From Albidovulum denitrificans (lineage in GTDB: Bacteria; Pseudomonadota; Alphaproteobacteria; Rhodobacterales; Rhodobacteraceae), in NCBI RefSeq assembly GCF_002973535.1, contig NZ_PVEP01000001.1:434001-498000 (forward strand): DNA of 64,000 bases, read 5' to 3'. How positions within the stretch are numbered: the stretch's first letter is position 1; every line of letters begins with the position of its first letter. Position numbers and translations under genes: made by a program. Positions 46,480-56,087 of the stretch are shown in pieces. A model generated the notes under the pieces. It was not told where the DNA came from and searched no databases. It was given only the letters and a program-made list of their open reading frames with translations.

Positions 46480-49453
46480 TTTGCTTTTCTCCATCCTTGT
46501 CGTAGAACACCGGATCGACGATCCGCGCCTTGATCACCTTGCCGTCATCGACGGGGAAGTCCAGCACCTCGCCCATCCGGTCGGGACCGTGTTTCACCAG
46601 ACCCATCGCGATGCCCTTGTTCAGCGTCGGCGAGTAGTAGGTAGAGGTCACGCGGCCCTGCATGTTGCGCTGGCCGTTGGCGTTCACCCCGTCCGCCACC
46701 GCATAGGCGCCGTCCGGGATCACGCTGCCGTCAAGCGTTTCCAGACCGACCAACTTCCAGCGGTCGGGCGAGACCATGTAGGAGCGTTCCTGCGCCCGCT
46801 TGCCGAGATAGTCGGTCTTCTTCTTGGAAATCGCCCATTGCAGGTTCAGGTCCTGCGGGATCACCGTGCCGTCGGTTTCGTCGCCGATCATGATAAAGCC
46901 CTTTTCGGCCCGCATGATATGCATCGCCTCGGTGCCATAGGGGGTCACGCCGAATTCCTCGCCCGCCGCCAGAAGCGCGTCCCAGAAGGCGCGGCCTTCG
47001 CTGGCGGGGACGGCGATCTCGTAGCTGAGCTCACCCGAGAAGGAAATCCGGTAGACCCGCGCGCGGAAGCCGCCAAGCGTGCCCTCGCGCCATTCCATGA
47101 AGCCGTGGGCGTCTTTCGACACATCCATGCCGCCGAGCTTTTCAAGGACTTTCCGCGCATTCGGACCGGCAACGGCCACTTGCGCATATTCCTCGGTCAC
47201 GTTGGCGGTATAGACCTTCCAGTCCCACCATTCGCATTGCAGCCAGTCTTCCATCCAGCCGTGGATACGTTCGGCCCCGCCGGTCGTGGTGTGGCACAGC
47301 CAGGTATCCTCGGACAGCCGCGCGACGACGCCGTCATCGCTGAGGAAGCCGTTTTCGGTACACATCAGCCCGTAGCGGCATTTGCCGACCGCCAGGGTGG
47401 ACATCATGTTGGTGTAGAGCATGTCGAGGAAGCGCCCCGCGTCCGGCCCCTTGACGATGATCTTGCCCAGCGTCGAGGCGTCGAGCAGGCCGACGGAGTT
47501 GCGGATCGCCCGGATCTCGCGGTTCACGGCGTCATGCACGCCCTCACCCGTGCGCAGGTAGCAATAGGGCCGCCGCCACTGGCCGACGGGTTCCCAATGC
47601 GCGCCATGCACCTCGTGCCAGTCATGCATCGGCGTCTTGCGCAGCGGCTGGAAGATCTCTCCCCGCGCCTCGCCGGCGATGGCACCGATGCTGATCGGCG
47701 TATAGGGCGGGCGGAAGGTGGTGGTGCCGGTCGCCGGAATCGCCTGATGCAAAGCGTCAGAAAGCACGGCGAGACCGTTGATATTGCTCAGCTTCCCCTG
47801 ATCCGTGGCCATGCCGAGCGTGGTGTAGCGCTTGGTATGTTCGACGCTTTCATAGCCCTCGCGCGCGGCGAGTTGCACGTCCGACACCTTCACGTCGTTC
47901 TGATAATCCAGCCACATCTTCATCCGTAGCGCCGGGCCTGCGCCCTCAGGCATGATCCAGACCGGGGACATCGGCGCCTCTTCGGCGCTGACGGCCTTGG
48001 GGGCGGTGCCTTCGCTGCCCGCGGCCATATGGGCGTCGGCGACCGCATCGGCGGCGCGCAGCATCCCGTTGGCGGACCCGATGGCGGTGACCATGGCGGC
48101 GCCATCCGCGCCCGTCGCGGGACGGGTCGGATCGGGGCGGAACATCGCGTGATCCTCATCCCAGGTCAGCTTGCCGCCGCAATGGGACCAGAGGTGGACA
48201 ACGGGCGACCAGCCGCCGGACATGGCGATGGCGTCGCAAGCGATGGTCTCGATCTCGGCCCCCTCGCCCGCCTGCATGCAGACGGAAACGCCGGTGACAC
48301 GCTTGGCGCCCTTGACCTTGGCCACGCCATGCCCCGTCAAAACGCGCACACCACGGGCGCGCACGGCCTCGGGCAGCGCGCCTTTCGCCTCGGGCCGCGC
48401 GTCGATGACGGCGGGGACGGCAAGCCCGGCCTCCAGAAGCGTCAGCGCGGTGCGATAGGCGTCGTCGTTATTGGTCACGATCACCGTGCGGTCGCCGGGG
48501 CTGACGGCCCAGTTGGCGACATAGTCGCGCACGGCGGAGGCGAGCATCACGCCCGGCACATCGTTGCCCGCGAAGGACAAGGGCCGTTCGATGGCCCCGG
48601 TCGCGGTCATCACATGGCCCGCGCGCATCCGCCACAGGCGGTGACGCGGCCGCCCGTCGCCGGGGGTATGGTCCGCGACACGCTCATAGGCCAGCAGATA
48701 ACCGTGGTCGTAAAGACCCGATGCCATCGTGCGCAGGCGGAGCGTGACATTCTCCATCTTCTCAAGGGTTTCTACGGCGGTCCTCACCCACTCATCGGCG
48801 GGCTTTCCGTCGATCTCCACCCCATCGACCGGGGCGCGGCCACCCCAATGGGCGGTCTGCTCGATCAGCCAGACGCGCTGGCCCTTGCGACCGGCCGACA
48901 AGGCCGCCGTCAGGCCCGCGATACCGCCGCCGACGATCACCAGATCGGCGAAGCCATAGGCGTATTCGTAACGATCCTCGTCCCGCGCGGTCGGCACCTT
49001 GCCAAGGCCCGCGGACTGGCGGACGATGGGTTCGAAGACATGTTTCCACGCGGCGCGGGGGAACATGAAGGTCTTGTAGTAGAACCCCGCCGGGAAGAAT
49101 TTGTAGAGCTTGTCATTGACCGCGCCGACGTCGAAATCGAGGCTGGGCCAGTGGTTCTGGCTTTCCGTCACCGCGCCGTCAAACAGCTCGGTCGTGGTCA
49201 CGCGCTGGTTCGGTTCGAACCGGCCGCCCTGCCCCAGACCGACAAGCGCGTTCGGCTCTTCCGCGCCGCTCGCCACGATGCCGCGCGGGCGGTGATACTT
49301 GAAGGACCGGCCGACAAGCATCTGGTCCGCGCCCAGAAGCGCCGAGGCGAGCGTATCGCCCTGATAGCCCTGCATCCGCTTGCCGTTGAAGGTAAAGCCC
49401 ATCGGCTTGCTGCGGTCGATCAGGCGACCGCCCTTGGAAAGACGCGTGCTCAC
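46472..49453 (-). CDS. soxA: Sarcosine oxidase alpha subunit
   Basis: The 993-residue subunit has an N-terminal 2Fe-2S-like fold (FTFNGKRMQGYQGDTLASAL), an NAD-binding region VIVGGGIAGLTAALSAGRKG and a C-terminal folate-binding aminomethyltransferase-like domain (GLLDASTLGKIIVKG onward). The complex oxidises sarcosine to glycine, transferring the methyl group to tetrahydrofolate, and releases H2O2. It overlaps soxD (ATGA) upstream and soxG downstream. Confidence 0.97.
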   Translation of the reverse strand: MSTRLSKGGRLIDRSKPMGFTFNGKRMQGYQGDTLASALLGADQMLVGRSFKYHRPRGIVASGAEEPNALVGLGQGGRFEPNQRVTTTELFDGAVTESQNHWPSLDFDVGAVNDKLYKFFPAGFYYKTFMFPRAAWKHVFEPIVRQSAGLGKVPTARDEDRYEYAYGFADLVIVGGGIAGLTAALSAGRKGQRVWLIEQTAHWGGRAPVDGVEIDGKPADEWVRTAVETLEKMENVTLRLRTMASGLYDHGYLLAYERVADHTPGDGRPRHRLWRMRAGHVMTATGAIERPLSFAGNDVPGVMLASAVRDYVANWAVSPGDRTVIVTNNDDAYRTALTLLEAGLAVPAVIDARPEAKGALPEAVRARGVRVLTGHGVAKVKGAKRVTGVSVCMQAGEGAEIETIACDAIAMSGGWSPVVHLWSHCGGKLTWDEDHAMFRPDPTRPATGADGAAMVTAIGSANGMLRAADAVADAHMAAGSEGTAPKAVSAEEAPMSPVWIMPEGAGPALRMKMWLDYQNDVKVSDVQLAAREGYESVEHTKRYTTLGMATDQGKLSNINGLAVLSDALHQAIPATGTTTFRPPYTPISIGAIAGEARGEIFQPLRKTPMHDWHEVHGAHWEPVGQWRRPYCYLRTGEGVHDAVNREIRAIRNSVGLLDASTLGKIIVKGPDAGRFLDMLYTNMMSTLAVGKCRYGLMCTENGFLSDDGVVARLSEDTWLCHTTTGGAERIHGWMEDWLQCEWWDWKVYTANVTEEYAQVAVAGPNARKVLEKLGGMDVSKDAHGFMEWREGTLGGFRARVYRISFSGELSYEIAVPASEGRAFWDALLAAGEEFGVTPYGTEAMHIMRAEKGFIMIGDETDGTVIPQDLNLQWAISKKKTDYLGKRAQERSYMVSPDRWKLVGLETLDGSVIPDGAYAVADGVNANGQRNMQGRVTSTYYSPTLNKGIAMGLVKHGPDRMGEVLDFPVDDGKVIKARIVDPVFYDKDGEKQNV

Positions 49454-49773
49454 TTGTAGCCCTCCCAGTTCGGGCGTTTTGCCTTGATCTTCGCCTGCAA
49501 CTCCGCCGGTGGTTCGCTGGTCTGCGCCGGATAGGTGCCGAAGACCTCAAGCGTCGCGGTGCAGCGCGCGGCAAGGAACCACTTGCCGCAGCCATAGGCA
49601 TGGCGCCAGCGTTCGAAATGCACACCCTTGGGGTTCTTGCGGCTGAACATGTAGCCGTCGAACTCCTCATCCGTCGAACCGGGGCCGTAACGCTTCAGAT
49701 GCGCCTCGCCGCCCGGCTGGAGTTCCGTTTCCTCGGCCTTCACGCCGCAATAGGGGCATTCAAGGGTCAGCAT
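49450..49773 (-). CDS. soxD: Sarcosine oxidase delta subunit
   Basis: The 107-residue subunit begins MLTLECPYCGVKAEETEL, with a zinc-binding cysteine pair, and has further cysteines in YGCGKWFLAARC. It carries FSRKNPKGVHFERWRHAYGC, a strong family hallmark. It starts the tightly overlapping soxD-A-G group. A 175-base structured gap separates it from soxB. Confidence 0.95.
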   Translation of the reverse strand: MLTLECPYCGVKAEETELQPGGEAHLKRYGPGSTDEEFDGYMFSRKNPKGVHFERWRHAYGCGKWFLAARCTATLEVFGTYPAQTSEPPAELQAKIKAKRPNWEGYK

Positions 49774-49948
49774 GTTTTAAGCCCAACCATTTGTTTTGAC
49801 TTTGATCGCATCAGTGGGGTCCTTCCGCCCGTGCGCAAGCACGGGCAGCGCCCGACCCGCCCCCCACGGGGCGGGCGCTTCTCGCCCACCCCGCGCGGGA
49901 CGGGCGCCGCCCGCGCGGCACCGTTGCAATGGAGCAATCGCAACTTCA
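49774..49948 (-). other. Structured soxB-soxD intergenic region with stem-loops
   Basis: Three hairpins can be drawn: CCCGTGC-GCAA-GCACGGG (49828-49845), a GCGCCCG..GCCCC/GGGGC..CGGGCGC stem around 49848-49877, and a CGCCC..GGGCG stem around 49883-49905. No reading frame is convincing. They could act as an mRNA processing or stability element between soxB and soxD. Confidence 0.5.
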
Positions 49949-51199
49949 TCAATGCGCCACCCCCGCGGCGACGCTTTCGTCGATGAATTTCCCCTCGCGG
50001 AAGCGGTACATGGAAAACTCCTCGGTCAGGGGCGAAGACCCCCGCGCCATCAGTTCCGCCATCGCCCAGCCCGATCCGGGGATCGACTTGAACCCGCCCG
50101 TTCCCCAGCCGCAGTTGACGAAGATGCCATCGACCGGCGTCTTCGACAGGATGGGCGAGCGGTCGCCGGTCATGTCGACGATCCCGCCCCATTGGCGCAG
50201 CATCTTCAGGCGCGAGATGATCGGGAAGGTTTCCACCAGCGCCCGAACGGTTTCCTCGATATGGTGGAAGGACCCGCGCTGGGTGTAGTTGTTGAACCCG
50301 TCGGTGCCGCCGCCGATCACCAACTCGCCCTTGTCCGACTGGCTCATGTAGCCATGCACCGTGTTGGCCATCACGACGACGTCGATGGCGGGCTTGATCG
50401 GTTCGCTGACCATCGCCTGAAGCGCGAGGCTTTCGATCGGCAGCCGGAAACCCGCCATCTCGGCCAGAACGCTGGCATGACCGGCAACGACCATGCCGAG
50501 CCGGTCGCAGCCGATGAAGCCCTTCGTGGTCTCGACGCCCGTGACCTTGCCGCCCTCGGTCTTCACGCCGGTAACCTCGGTCTGCTGGATCACGTCCATG
50601 CCCATCGCGCTACAGGCCCGCGCATAGCCCCAGGCCACCGCATCATGGCGCGCGGTGCCGCCGCGTTCCTGATAAAGCGCGCCAAGGATCGGATAGCGCG
50701 GCCCGTCGATATTGATGATCGGGACCAGCTTCTTGACCTCCGCCGGGCCGATCCAGCGGGTTTCGACCCCTTGCAGGTTGTTGGCATAGACCGTGCGCTT
50801 GTAGCCCCGCACCTCATGTTCGGTCTGCCCCAGCATCAGGAGACCACGGGGGGAGAACATGACGTTGTAGTTCAGGTCCTGAGACATCGTCTCATAAAGC
50901 GAACGGGCCTTTTCGTAGATCGCGGCAGAGGGGTCCTGAAGGTAGTTCGACCGGATGATGGTGGTGTTGCGCCCGGTGTTGCCGCCGCCCAGCCAGCCCT
51001 TCTCGATGATCGCGACATTGGTGATGCCGAAATTCTTGCCGAGATAGTAGGCGGTCGCCAGACCATGCCCCCCGGCGCCGACGATGATGGCATCGTATTT
51101 CGCCTTGGGCGCGGGGCTGCGCCAGGCGCGTTCCCAGTTCTGATGCCAGGACATCGCGCCCTTCGCGATGGCAAAGGCGGAATAGCGTTTCATCCCCAT
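49949..51199 (-). CDS. soxB: Sarcosine oxidase beta subunit
   Basis: The 416-residue FAD subunit binds sarcosine and performs the oxidation. It has YDAIIVGAGGHGLATAYYLG at about residues 35-54 and the flavin-linked motif GGNTGRNTTIIRSNY. The ATG at 51199 is preceded by GAGGAAGGGG; an ATG at 51193 (MKRYSAFAIAKG) is also family-like. It leads the sox cluster. Confidence 0.96.
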   Translation of the reverse strand: MGMKRYSAFAIAKGAMSWHQNWERAWRSPAPKAKYDAIIVGAGGHGLATAYYLGKNFGITNVAIIEKGWLGGGNTGRNTTIIRSNYLQDPSAAIYEKARSLYETMSQDLNYNVMFSPRGLLMLGQTEHEVRGYKRTVYANNLQGVETRWIGPAEVKKLVPIINIDGPRYPILGALYQERGGTARHDAVAWGYARACSAMGMDVIQQTEVTGVKTEGGKVTGVETTKGFIGCDRLGMVVAGHASVLAEMAGFRLPIESLALQAMVSEPIKPAIDVVVMANTVHGYMSQSDKGELVIGGGTDGFNNYTQRGSFHHIEETVRALVETFPIISRLKMLRQWGGIVDMTGDRSPILSKTPVDGIFVNCGWGTGGFKSIPGSGWAMAELMARGSSPLTEEFSMYRFREGKFIDESVAAGVAH

Positions 51200-51420
51200 G
51201 CGAATCCCCTTCCTCAGGCGCGCCGCGTCTACTCGGTGGAGTGATGAAGCGCCGCGCGGTTTGCGACATAGTGCCATGCGTCGCAATCGGGCGAAATACG
51301 ACATTGTCCCCGGATGCGACAACAGGGCGCCCGGCGCATCGGGGCTTTGCCCTTCCGCAAGGGCCGCGAAAGCCTTAAGTCAGCGGGGATCGCCCGCCGG
51401 TGCCGGGCATGGGAGAGACG

Positions 51421-52653
51421 ATGACGTTCTGGATGACCGCCGCCCTGCTGACACTGGTCCTTGCCGCGCTTCTCTTGCGCGCGGTGATGCGGCGCGGCGC
51501 GGGGTTGCGGTCCGCCGCCGAGGCAGACCTTGGCCTTTACCGCGACCAGTTGGCCGAGGTGGAGCGTGACGCGGAACGCGGCACGATCAGCGCCGCCGAG
51601 GCGGAGCGCAGCCGGATCGAGATTTCGCGCCGTATCCTCGACGCCGACCGGGTGCTGAAGGATCGCGGCGCCGGGGCCGTGCGCGGGCCGCTTTTCGTGC
51701 CGGTCTTCGCGGTGCTGGCGCTTCTGGGCGGGTCCTTCTGGCTTTACCGCGACGTCGGCGCGCCGGGCTATCCCGACCTGCCGATCGCCGACCGGATCGA
51801 GCGGGCGAAGGTGCTGCGCGCCGACCGCCCCTCGCAGGCCGAGGCCGAGGCGAAGGCCGACCTGCCCGCCGTGACACCGCCAGACGCGAAATATGCCGAG
51901 CTGATGGACCGCCTGCGCACCGCCGTCGCGGCCAATCCGAACGACCTGACGGGGCAGCAGCTTCTGGCGCGCAACGAGGCGAAGCTGGGCAACTTCTCTG
52001 CCGCGATCGCCGCGCAGAAGAAGGTGATCGAGATCGCCGGGGCGGATGCGACGGCGACCGATTATGCCACGCTGGCCGATCTCTCCATCCTGGCTGCCGG
52101 TGGCTATGTCTCGCCTGAGGCCGAGGCAGCGGCGGGCGAGGCGCTGGCGCGCGATCCGAAGAACGGCACCGCGCGGTTCTTTGTCGGGCTGATGTGGGCG
52201 CAGACCGGGCGGCCCGACCTTGCCTTCGACTTCTGGCGCGCGCTGCTTGAAGAAGGGCCGGAACATGCGCCCTGGATCGCGCCGATCCGCGACCAGATCG
52301 GGATGCTCGCCTCGGCCGCCGGGGTGCGCTACATGCCCCCGCCGCCCCCCGGCGCGCCGATGGCGGGCGCGTTGAAAGGCCCCTCGGCGGACGATGTCGC
52401 GGCGGCGGCGGATATGTCGACCGAGGACCGGATGGAGATGATCCGGGGCATGGTCGGGCAACTGTCCGAACGGCTTTACAGCGACGGCGGCAGCGTCGAG
52501 GAATGGGCGCGGCTGATCAGTTCGCTGGGCGTGCTGGGCGATACCGAGAAGGCGAAAGAGGCCTGGGACAAGGCGCAGGTGGCCTTTGCCGGGCAGGAAG
52601 ATGCGCTGTCGGCGCTGCGGTCGGCGGCCGAACAGGCCGGTGTCGGCGGATGA
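51421..52653 (+). CDS. ccmI: Cytochrome c maturation protein CcmI
   Basis: The 410-residue protein has an N-terminal helix (MTFWMTAALLTLVLAALLL), a second helix (PVFAVLALLGGSFWLYRDVG) at about residue 100, an acidic leucine-zipper-like loop and C-terminal TPR repeats. CcmI binds apocytochrome c and passes it to CcmFH. It lies far from the ccmABCDG block of this window, so the pathway is split. The ATG follows GGGAGAGACG. It overlaps the next gene by 4 bases. Confidence 0.9.
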   Translation: MTFWMTAALLTLVLAALLLRAVMRRGAGLRSAAEADLGLYRDQLAEVERDAERGTISAAEAERSRIEISRRILDADRVLKDRGAGAVRGPLFVPVFAVLALLGGSFWLYRDVGAPGYPDLPIADRIERAKVLRADRPSQAEAEAKADLPAVTPPDAKYAELMDRLRTAVAANPNDLTGQQLLARNEAKLGNFSAAIAAQKKVIEIAGADATATDYATLADLSILAAGGYVSPEAEAAAGEALARDPKNGTARFFVGLMWAQTGRPDLAFDFWRALLEEGPEHAPWIAPIRDQIGMLASAAGVRYMPPPPPGAPMAGALKGPSADDVAAAADMSTEDRMEMIRGMVGQLSERLYSDGGSVEEWARLISSLGVLGDTEKAKEAWDKAQVAFAGQEDALSALRSAAEQAGVGG

Positions 52654-53126
52654 TCTGCGACACGATCGAGGGCTTCGCCGCCGCCCTGCCCCGCGACCGG
52701 GCCGTGGCGGGGCTGGACCTTGGCGAAAAGACCATCGGCGTCGCGGTTTCCGACCGGCGGCTGTCGGTGGCGACACCCCTTGAGACGATCCGGCGGAAGA
52801 AATTCACGCTCGACGCCGCGGCGTTGCTGGCGATCTGCGCCAAGCGCGAGATCGGCGGCCTGATCCTGGGTCTCCCGATGAACATGGACGGCAGCGAAGG
52901 CCCGCGCTGCCAGTCGACCCGCGCCTTTGCCCGCAATCTGGAACGGCTGAGCGACCTGCCGATCGGCTTCTGGGACGAACGCCTGTCCACCGTCGCCGCC
53001 GAACGCGCGCTTCTTGAGGCGGATACGTCGCGCAAACGTCGCTCCGAGGTGATTGATCATGTCGCGGCCGGGTATATCCTTCAAGGTGCGCTCGACAGGA
53101 TCGGGCATCTGAGGCGGCAGTCATGA
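52650..53126 (+). CDS. ruvX: Holliday junction resolvase-like protein RuvX (YqgF)
   Basis: The 158-residue RNase H-like nuclease has GLDLGEKTIGVAVSD, GLILGLPMNMDGSEGPR and FWDERLSTVAAERAL, which are family motifs with the catalytic aspartate first. Its role in rRNA processing or recombination is debated. The ATG overlaps the ccmI stop, and its stop overlaps the next gene. Confidence 0.93.
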   Translation: MICDTIEGFAAALPRDRAVAGLDLGEKTIGVAVSDRRLSVATPLETIRRKKFTLDAAALLAICAKREIGGLILGLPMNMDGSEGPRCQSTRAFARNLERLSDLPIGFWDERLSTVAAERALLEADTSRKRRSEVIDHVAAGYILQGALDRIGHLRRQS

Positions 53127-53359
53127 ACGACCGGATCTGGAAACGCGACGAGATCGAAAGCCCCTGCGTGAAGGTCTGCGTGGTCCATCCGGTTGAACGG
53201 ATCTGCGTCGGCTGCCTGCGTTCGGTCGAGGAGATCGCCGGCTGGGGCCGGATGAGCGCGGAGGAACGCCGCGCGGTGATGGCGGAACTGCCCGAACGCG
53301 CGCCAAGGCTGCGGCAAAGACGCGGTGGACGCGCGGGGCGGGAGAGGCGCGAGGGGTAA
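53123..53359 (+). CDS. DUF1289 domain-containing protein
   Basis: The 78-residue protein has the cysteine pattern SPCVKVCVVHPVERICVGCLRS followed by a tryptophan motif EIAGWGRMSAEERRAVM. This is DUF1289, a small probable iron-sulfur or zinc protein of unknown function. The tail is arginine-rich. It is coupled by overlap to ruvX. Confidence 0.9.
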   Translation: MNDRIWKRDEIESPCVKVCVVHPVERICVGCLRSVEEIAGWGRMSAEERRAVMAELPERAPRLRQRRGGRAGRERREG

Positions 53360-53458
53360 GCCGGACCGGCGGGCCGCGGAACGGGAGAGCCGGGACGCGC
53401 CATGCAGGCGGAACGCGGTCCGTGGCGGGGCAAGGGGCCGGAGCCTTTCATGCGCCAA

Positions 53459-53879
53459 CGCCCCGGACGCGATCCGGGACCCCGGCAGTCACAAGCAAAG
53501 GTCCCGGAGCAAGTCCGGGACGGGGGGCGTCTCAAGGCCCCGCACAGGGTGACACACCCGACGTCGCAGGATGTAGGGGATCACAAAGGGGACCAGAGCG
53601 CTGGCGGGCGGCAAGTCCACTCACGCCCCGTCCCGGACCCGATCCGGGACCTCTACGGCCACAGGCGGAGGTCCCGGAGCAAGTCCGGGGCGGGTGTCGT
53701 CTCAAGGCCCCGCACAGGGTGACACACCCGACTTCGCAGGATGTAGGGATCGCAAAAGGGGGGCCAAACCGCAGGCGAGCCGAAAGTCCACTCATGCCCC
53801 GTCCCGGACCCGATCCGGGACCTCTACGGCCACAAGCGGAGGTCCCGGAGCAAGTCCGGGACGGCGCACCCTCAAGCCC
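53459..53879 (+). repeat. Tandem intergenic repeat, 165-171 bp unit, about 2.5 copies
   Basis: Units begin near 53459, 53624 and 53795, giving periods of 165 and 171 bases and a truncated third copy. Each has palindromic cores GTCCCGGACCCGATCCGGGAC and GGTCCCGGAGCAAGTCCGGGA. The rest of a unit includes AAGGCCCCGCACAGGGTGAC and CGCAGGATGTAGGG. The array lies between the convergent DUF1289 and carbonic anhydrase genes. Together with 53360-53458 it makes a 520-base gene-free stretch with no convincing coding region. Confidence 0.88.
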
Positions 53880-54398
53880 TCACACCGCCCGCAGCCCCGC
53901 CATGAACCGCCGCGCGTTCGCCCGATACCCCTCCGCCGAGGCCAAAAGCTTTGCCCGCGCCGCGTCATCCAGCTCGCGCACGACCTTCCCCGGCGCCCCC
54001 ATGACAAGCGATCCGTCGGGGATCACCTTGCCTTCGGTCACCAGCGCCCCTGCCCCGATCAGGCAGCCCTCGCCGATCACCGCGCCGTTCAGGATCGTCG
54101 CCCCCATGCCGATCAGCGTGCCGTTGCCGATGGTGCAGCCATGCAGCATCGCCTTGTGGCCGATGGTGCAATCCGCCCCCACGGTCAGGGGAAAGCCCAT
54201 GTCGGTGTGGCAGACGACATTCTCCTGAACGTTCGTCCCGCGCCCGATATGGATCACCTCATTGTCGCCACGCAGCGTGACGCCGAACCAGATGCCCGCC
54301 TCATCCTCAAGCACGACCTTGCCCATCACATGCGCCCCCGGCGCGATCCAGACATCGCGGCCGATGGTGGGGGCGACCCCGTCCAGCGTATAGATCAT
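53880..54398 (-). CDS. Gamma-carbonic anhydrase family protein
   Basis: The 172-residue left-handed beta-helix protein has hexapeptide repeats such as [27 protein letters not shown] and [16 protein letters not shown]. Histidines at [15 protein letters not shown] and LHGCTIG fit the zinc site of trimeric gamma-carbonic anhydrases. Related proteins are PaaY and YrdA. Whether it has carbonic anhydrase activity is unknown. Its ATG overlaps the gmk stop. Confidence 0.88.
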   Translation of the reverse strand: MIYTLDGVAPTIGRDVWIAPGAHVMGKVVLEDEAGIWFGVTLRGDNEVIHIGRGTNVQENVVCHTDMGFPLTVGADCTIGHKAMLHGCTIGNGTLIGMGATILNGAVIGEGCLIGAGALVTEGKVIPDGSLVMGAPGKVVRELDDAARAKLLASAEGYRANARRFMAGLRAV

Positions 54399-55030
54399 CG
54401 CGCATCAAACTCCCTGTTCAGGCCGCGCACGAAGCCGGAGAGGTCCGGCTGACGGTCGCGGCGCATGCGTTCGGCGGTCAGGATCGTCTTCAGATCCGCC
54501 TCGGCCCGGTCCAGATCGTCGTTGACCAGGACATAGTCGTATTCCGCCCAATGGCTGATCTCGGCCTCGGACTTGGCCATCCGGCCCGCGATCACCTCAT
54601 CGCTGTCCTGCGCGCGTGACCTCAACCGGCGTTCCAGTTCGGCGATCGAGGGCGGCAGGACGAAGATCGACACCACATCCTTGCCAAGGACCGAGTTGCG
54701 GATCTGCTGCCCGCCCTGCCAGTCGATGTCGAAAAGCGTATCGCGCCCCTCTTCCATCGCGGCCTGAACCGGCCCCTTGGGGGAGCCATAGAAATTGCCG
54801 AAGACCTCGGCATGTTCCAGCATCTCGCCTTCCGCCACCATCTTCTCGAACGCCGCGCGGCTGCGGAAATAGTATTCCCGCCCGTCCTCCTCGCCCGGAC
54901 GGGGCGCGCGGGTGGTGGCGGAGACGGAAAAGCGCAAGGTCGGGTCCCAGGCCATCAGCCGTTTCGCCAGCGTCGACTTTCCCGCCCCGGAGGGCGACGA
55001 CAGGATGATGAGCAAGCCCCTGCGTTTCAT
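54395..55030 (-). CDS. gmk: Guanylate kinase
   Basis: The 211-residue enzyme phosphorylates GMP to GDP. It has the P-loop [26 protein letters not shown] and DIDWQGG. The ATG at 55030 lies behind GGAA; an ATG at 55036 overlaps the yicC stop and is also possible. Confidence 0.96.
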   Translation of the reverse strand: MKRRGLLIILSSPSGAGKSTLAKRLMAWDPTLRFSVSATTRAPRPGEEDGREYYFRSRAAFEKMVAEGEMLEHAEVFGNFYGSPKGPVQAAMEEGRDTLFDIDWQGGQQIRNSVLGKDVVSIFVLPPSIAELERRLRSRAQDSDEVIAGRMAKSEAEISHWAEYDYVLVNDDLDRAEADLKTILTAERMRRDRQPDLSGFVRGLNREFDAR

Positions 55031-55032
55031 GA

Positions 55033-55932
55033 TCATTCCACGTTCTGAACCTGTTCGCGCATCTGGTCGATCACGGTCTTGAGGTCAAGCCCGATCCGGG
55101 TCAGCGCCACATTGCCGGATTTCGAACAGAGCGTGTTCGCCTCGCGCATGAATTCCTGCATGAGGAAGTCGAACTTGCGGCCCACCGCGCCCTTTTCCGC
55201 CAGAAGCGCGCGGGCGGCGGCGATATGGGCGGTCAGGCGGTCCAGTTCCTCGGTCACGTCGGCCTTGACCACCATCAGCGCCAGTTCCTGCGCCACCCGG
55301 TCGGGGTCGGCCTGCGCGCCCGCCATGACGCGGGCGAGGTTTTCGGTCAGGGTCCGGGCGCTGTCGGCCCGGCGTGCCTCGGCGGCAAGCGCCGCCTCGC
55401 CCACCAGCGCGGCGATGCGGTCGATCTGGCCCGCGATCACGGCGGCGATGGCGGCGCCTTCGGCGGCGCGCATCGCGATGAGGTCGGCCAAAGCATCATC
55501 CAGCCCCGCCAGAAGCGCGGCAAGCAACGCCGCCGGGTCACCGCCCGCCGCCGCGACCTCGGTCACGCCTTTCAGCGCCAGCAGGTCGGCCGCCGTCGGA
55601 TCGGCCAGCGCGATCCCCGCGGCCCCGGCCCGTGCGCGCACCTCGGCCAGCGCCGCCAGCGCCGCGTCGAGAGCGGCGGGGTTCACCCGCGCCGCCGCCT
55701 CGCCCGCCGCGCGGTCGAGCTTCAGCGACAGCGTCACGTTGCCGCGCCCCAGGCCCGCCGAAACCCGCGCCCGCGCGGCCTGTTCAAGCCCCTCGACCCC
55801 GTCCGGCAAGCGCAGCCGCAGGTCAAGGCCCTTGCCGTTCACCGACCGGATATCCCAAAGCCAGTCATATCCTTCCGCCGCCCCCCGCCGCGCCGCGAAG
55901 CCGGTCATGGAGCGGATGCCATGCTTAACCAT
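55033..55932 (-). CDS. YicC family endoribonuclease-like protein
   Basis: The 299-residue protein starts [13 protein letters not shown] and has [20 protein letters not shown] and a C-terminal [16 protein letters not shown], which are typical YicC/YloC motifs. YicC is linked to stationary-phase survival and RNA cleavage in other bacteria. It is directly upstream of gmk, a widespread gene pairing. Confidence 0.92.
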   Translation of the reverse strand: MVKHGIRSMTGFAARRGAAEGYDWLWDIRSVNGKGLDLRLRLPDGVEGLEQAARARVSAGLGRGNVTLSLKLDRAAGEAAARVNPAALDAALAALAEVRARAGAAGIALADPTAADLLALKGVTEVAAAGGDPAALLAALLAGLDDALADLIAMRAAEGAAIAAVIAGQIDRIAALVGEAALAAEARRADSARTLTENLARVMAGAQADPDRVAQELALMVVKADVTEELDRLTAHIAAARALLAEKGAVGRKFDFLMQEFMREANTLCSKSGNVALTRIGLDLKTVIDQMREQVQNVE

Positions 55933-56087
55933 TTAACAATTTTGCCTTTCTGTTGGCACACCGAACGGGTGTATCAAGGTCGCGTCATTTACTTTTCGGT
56001 AACTCTCGGACCGTAGGGTTAACAAAACCTGACTGTCGCCACAACGCGACCATATCCGGGACATACCGGCGAAGAGGCGGGGTAGCC

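Noticed and set aside
53459-53879. CRISPR array
   Set aside because: The repeat unit is 165-171 bases and contiguous, with no short repeats separated by unique spacers and no cas genes nearby.
55925-55937. CtrA-like pair of TTAA half-sites near the yicC start
   Set aside because: The half-sites are four bases apart rather than the seven expected for CtrA, and one half is part of the yicC start region.
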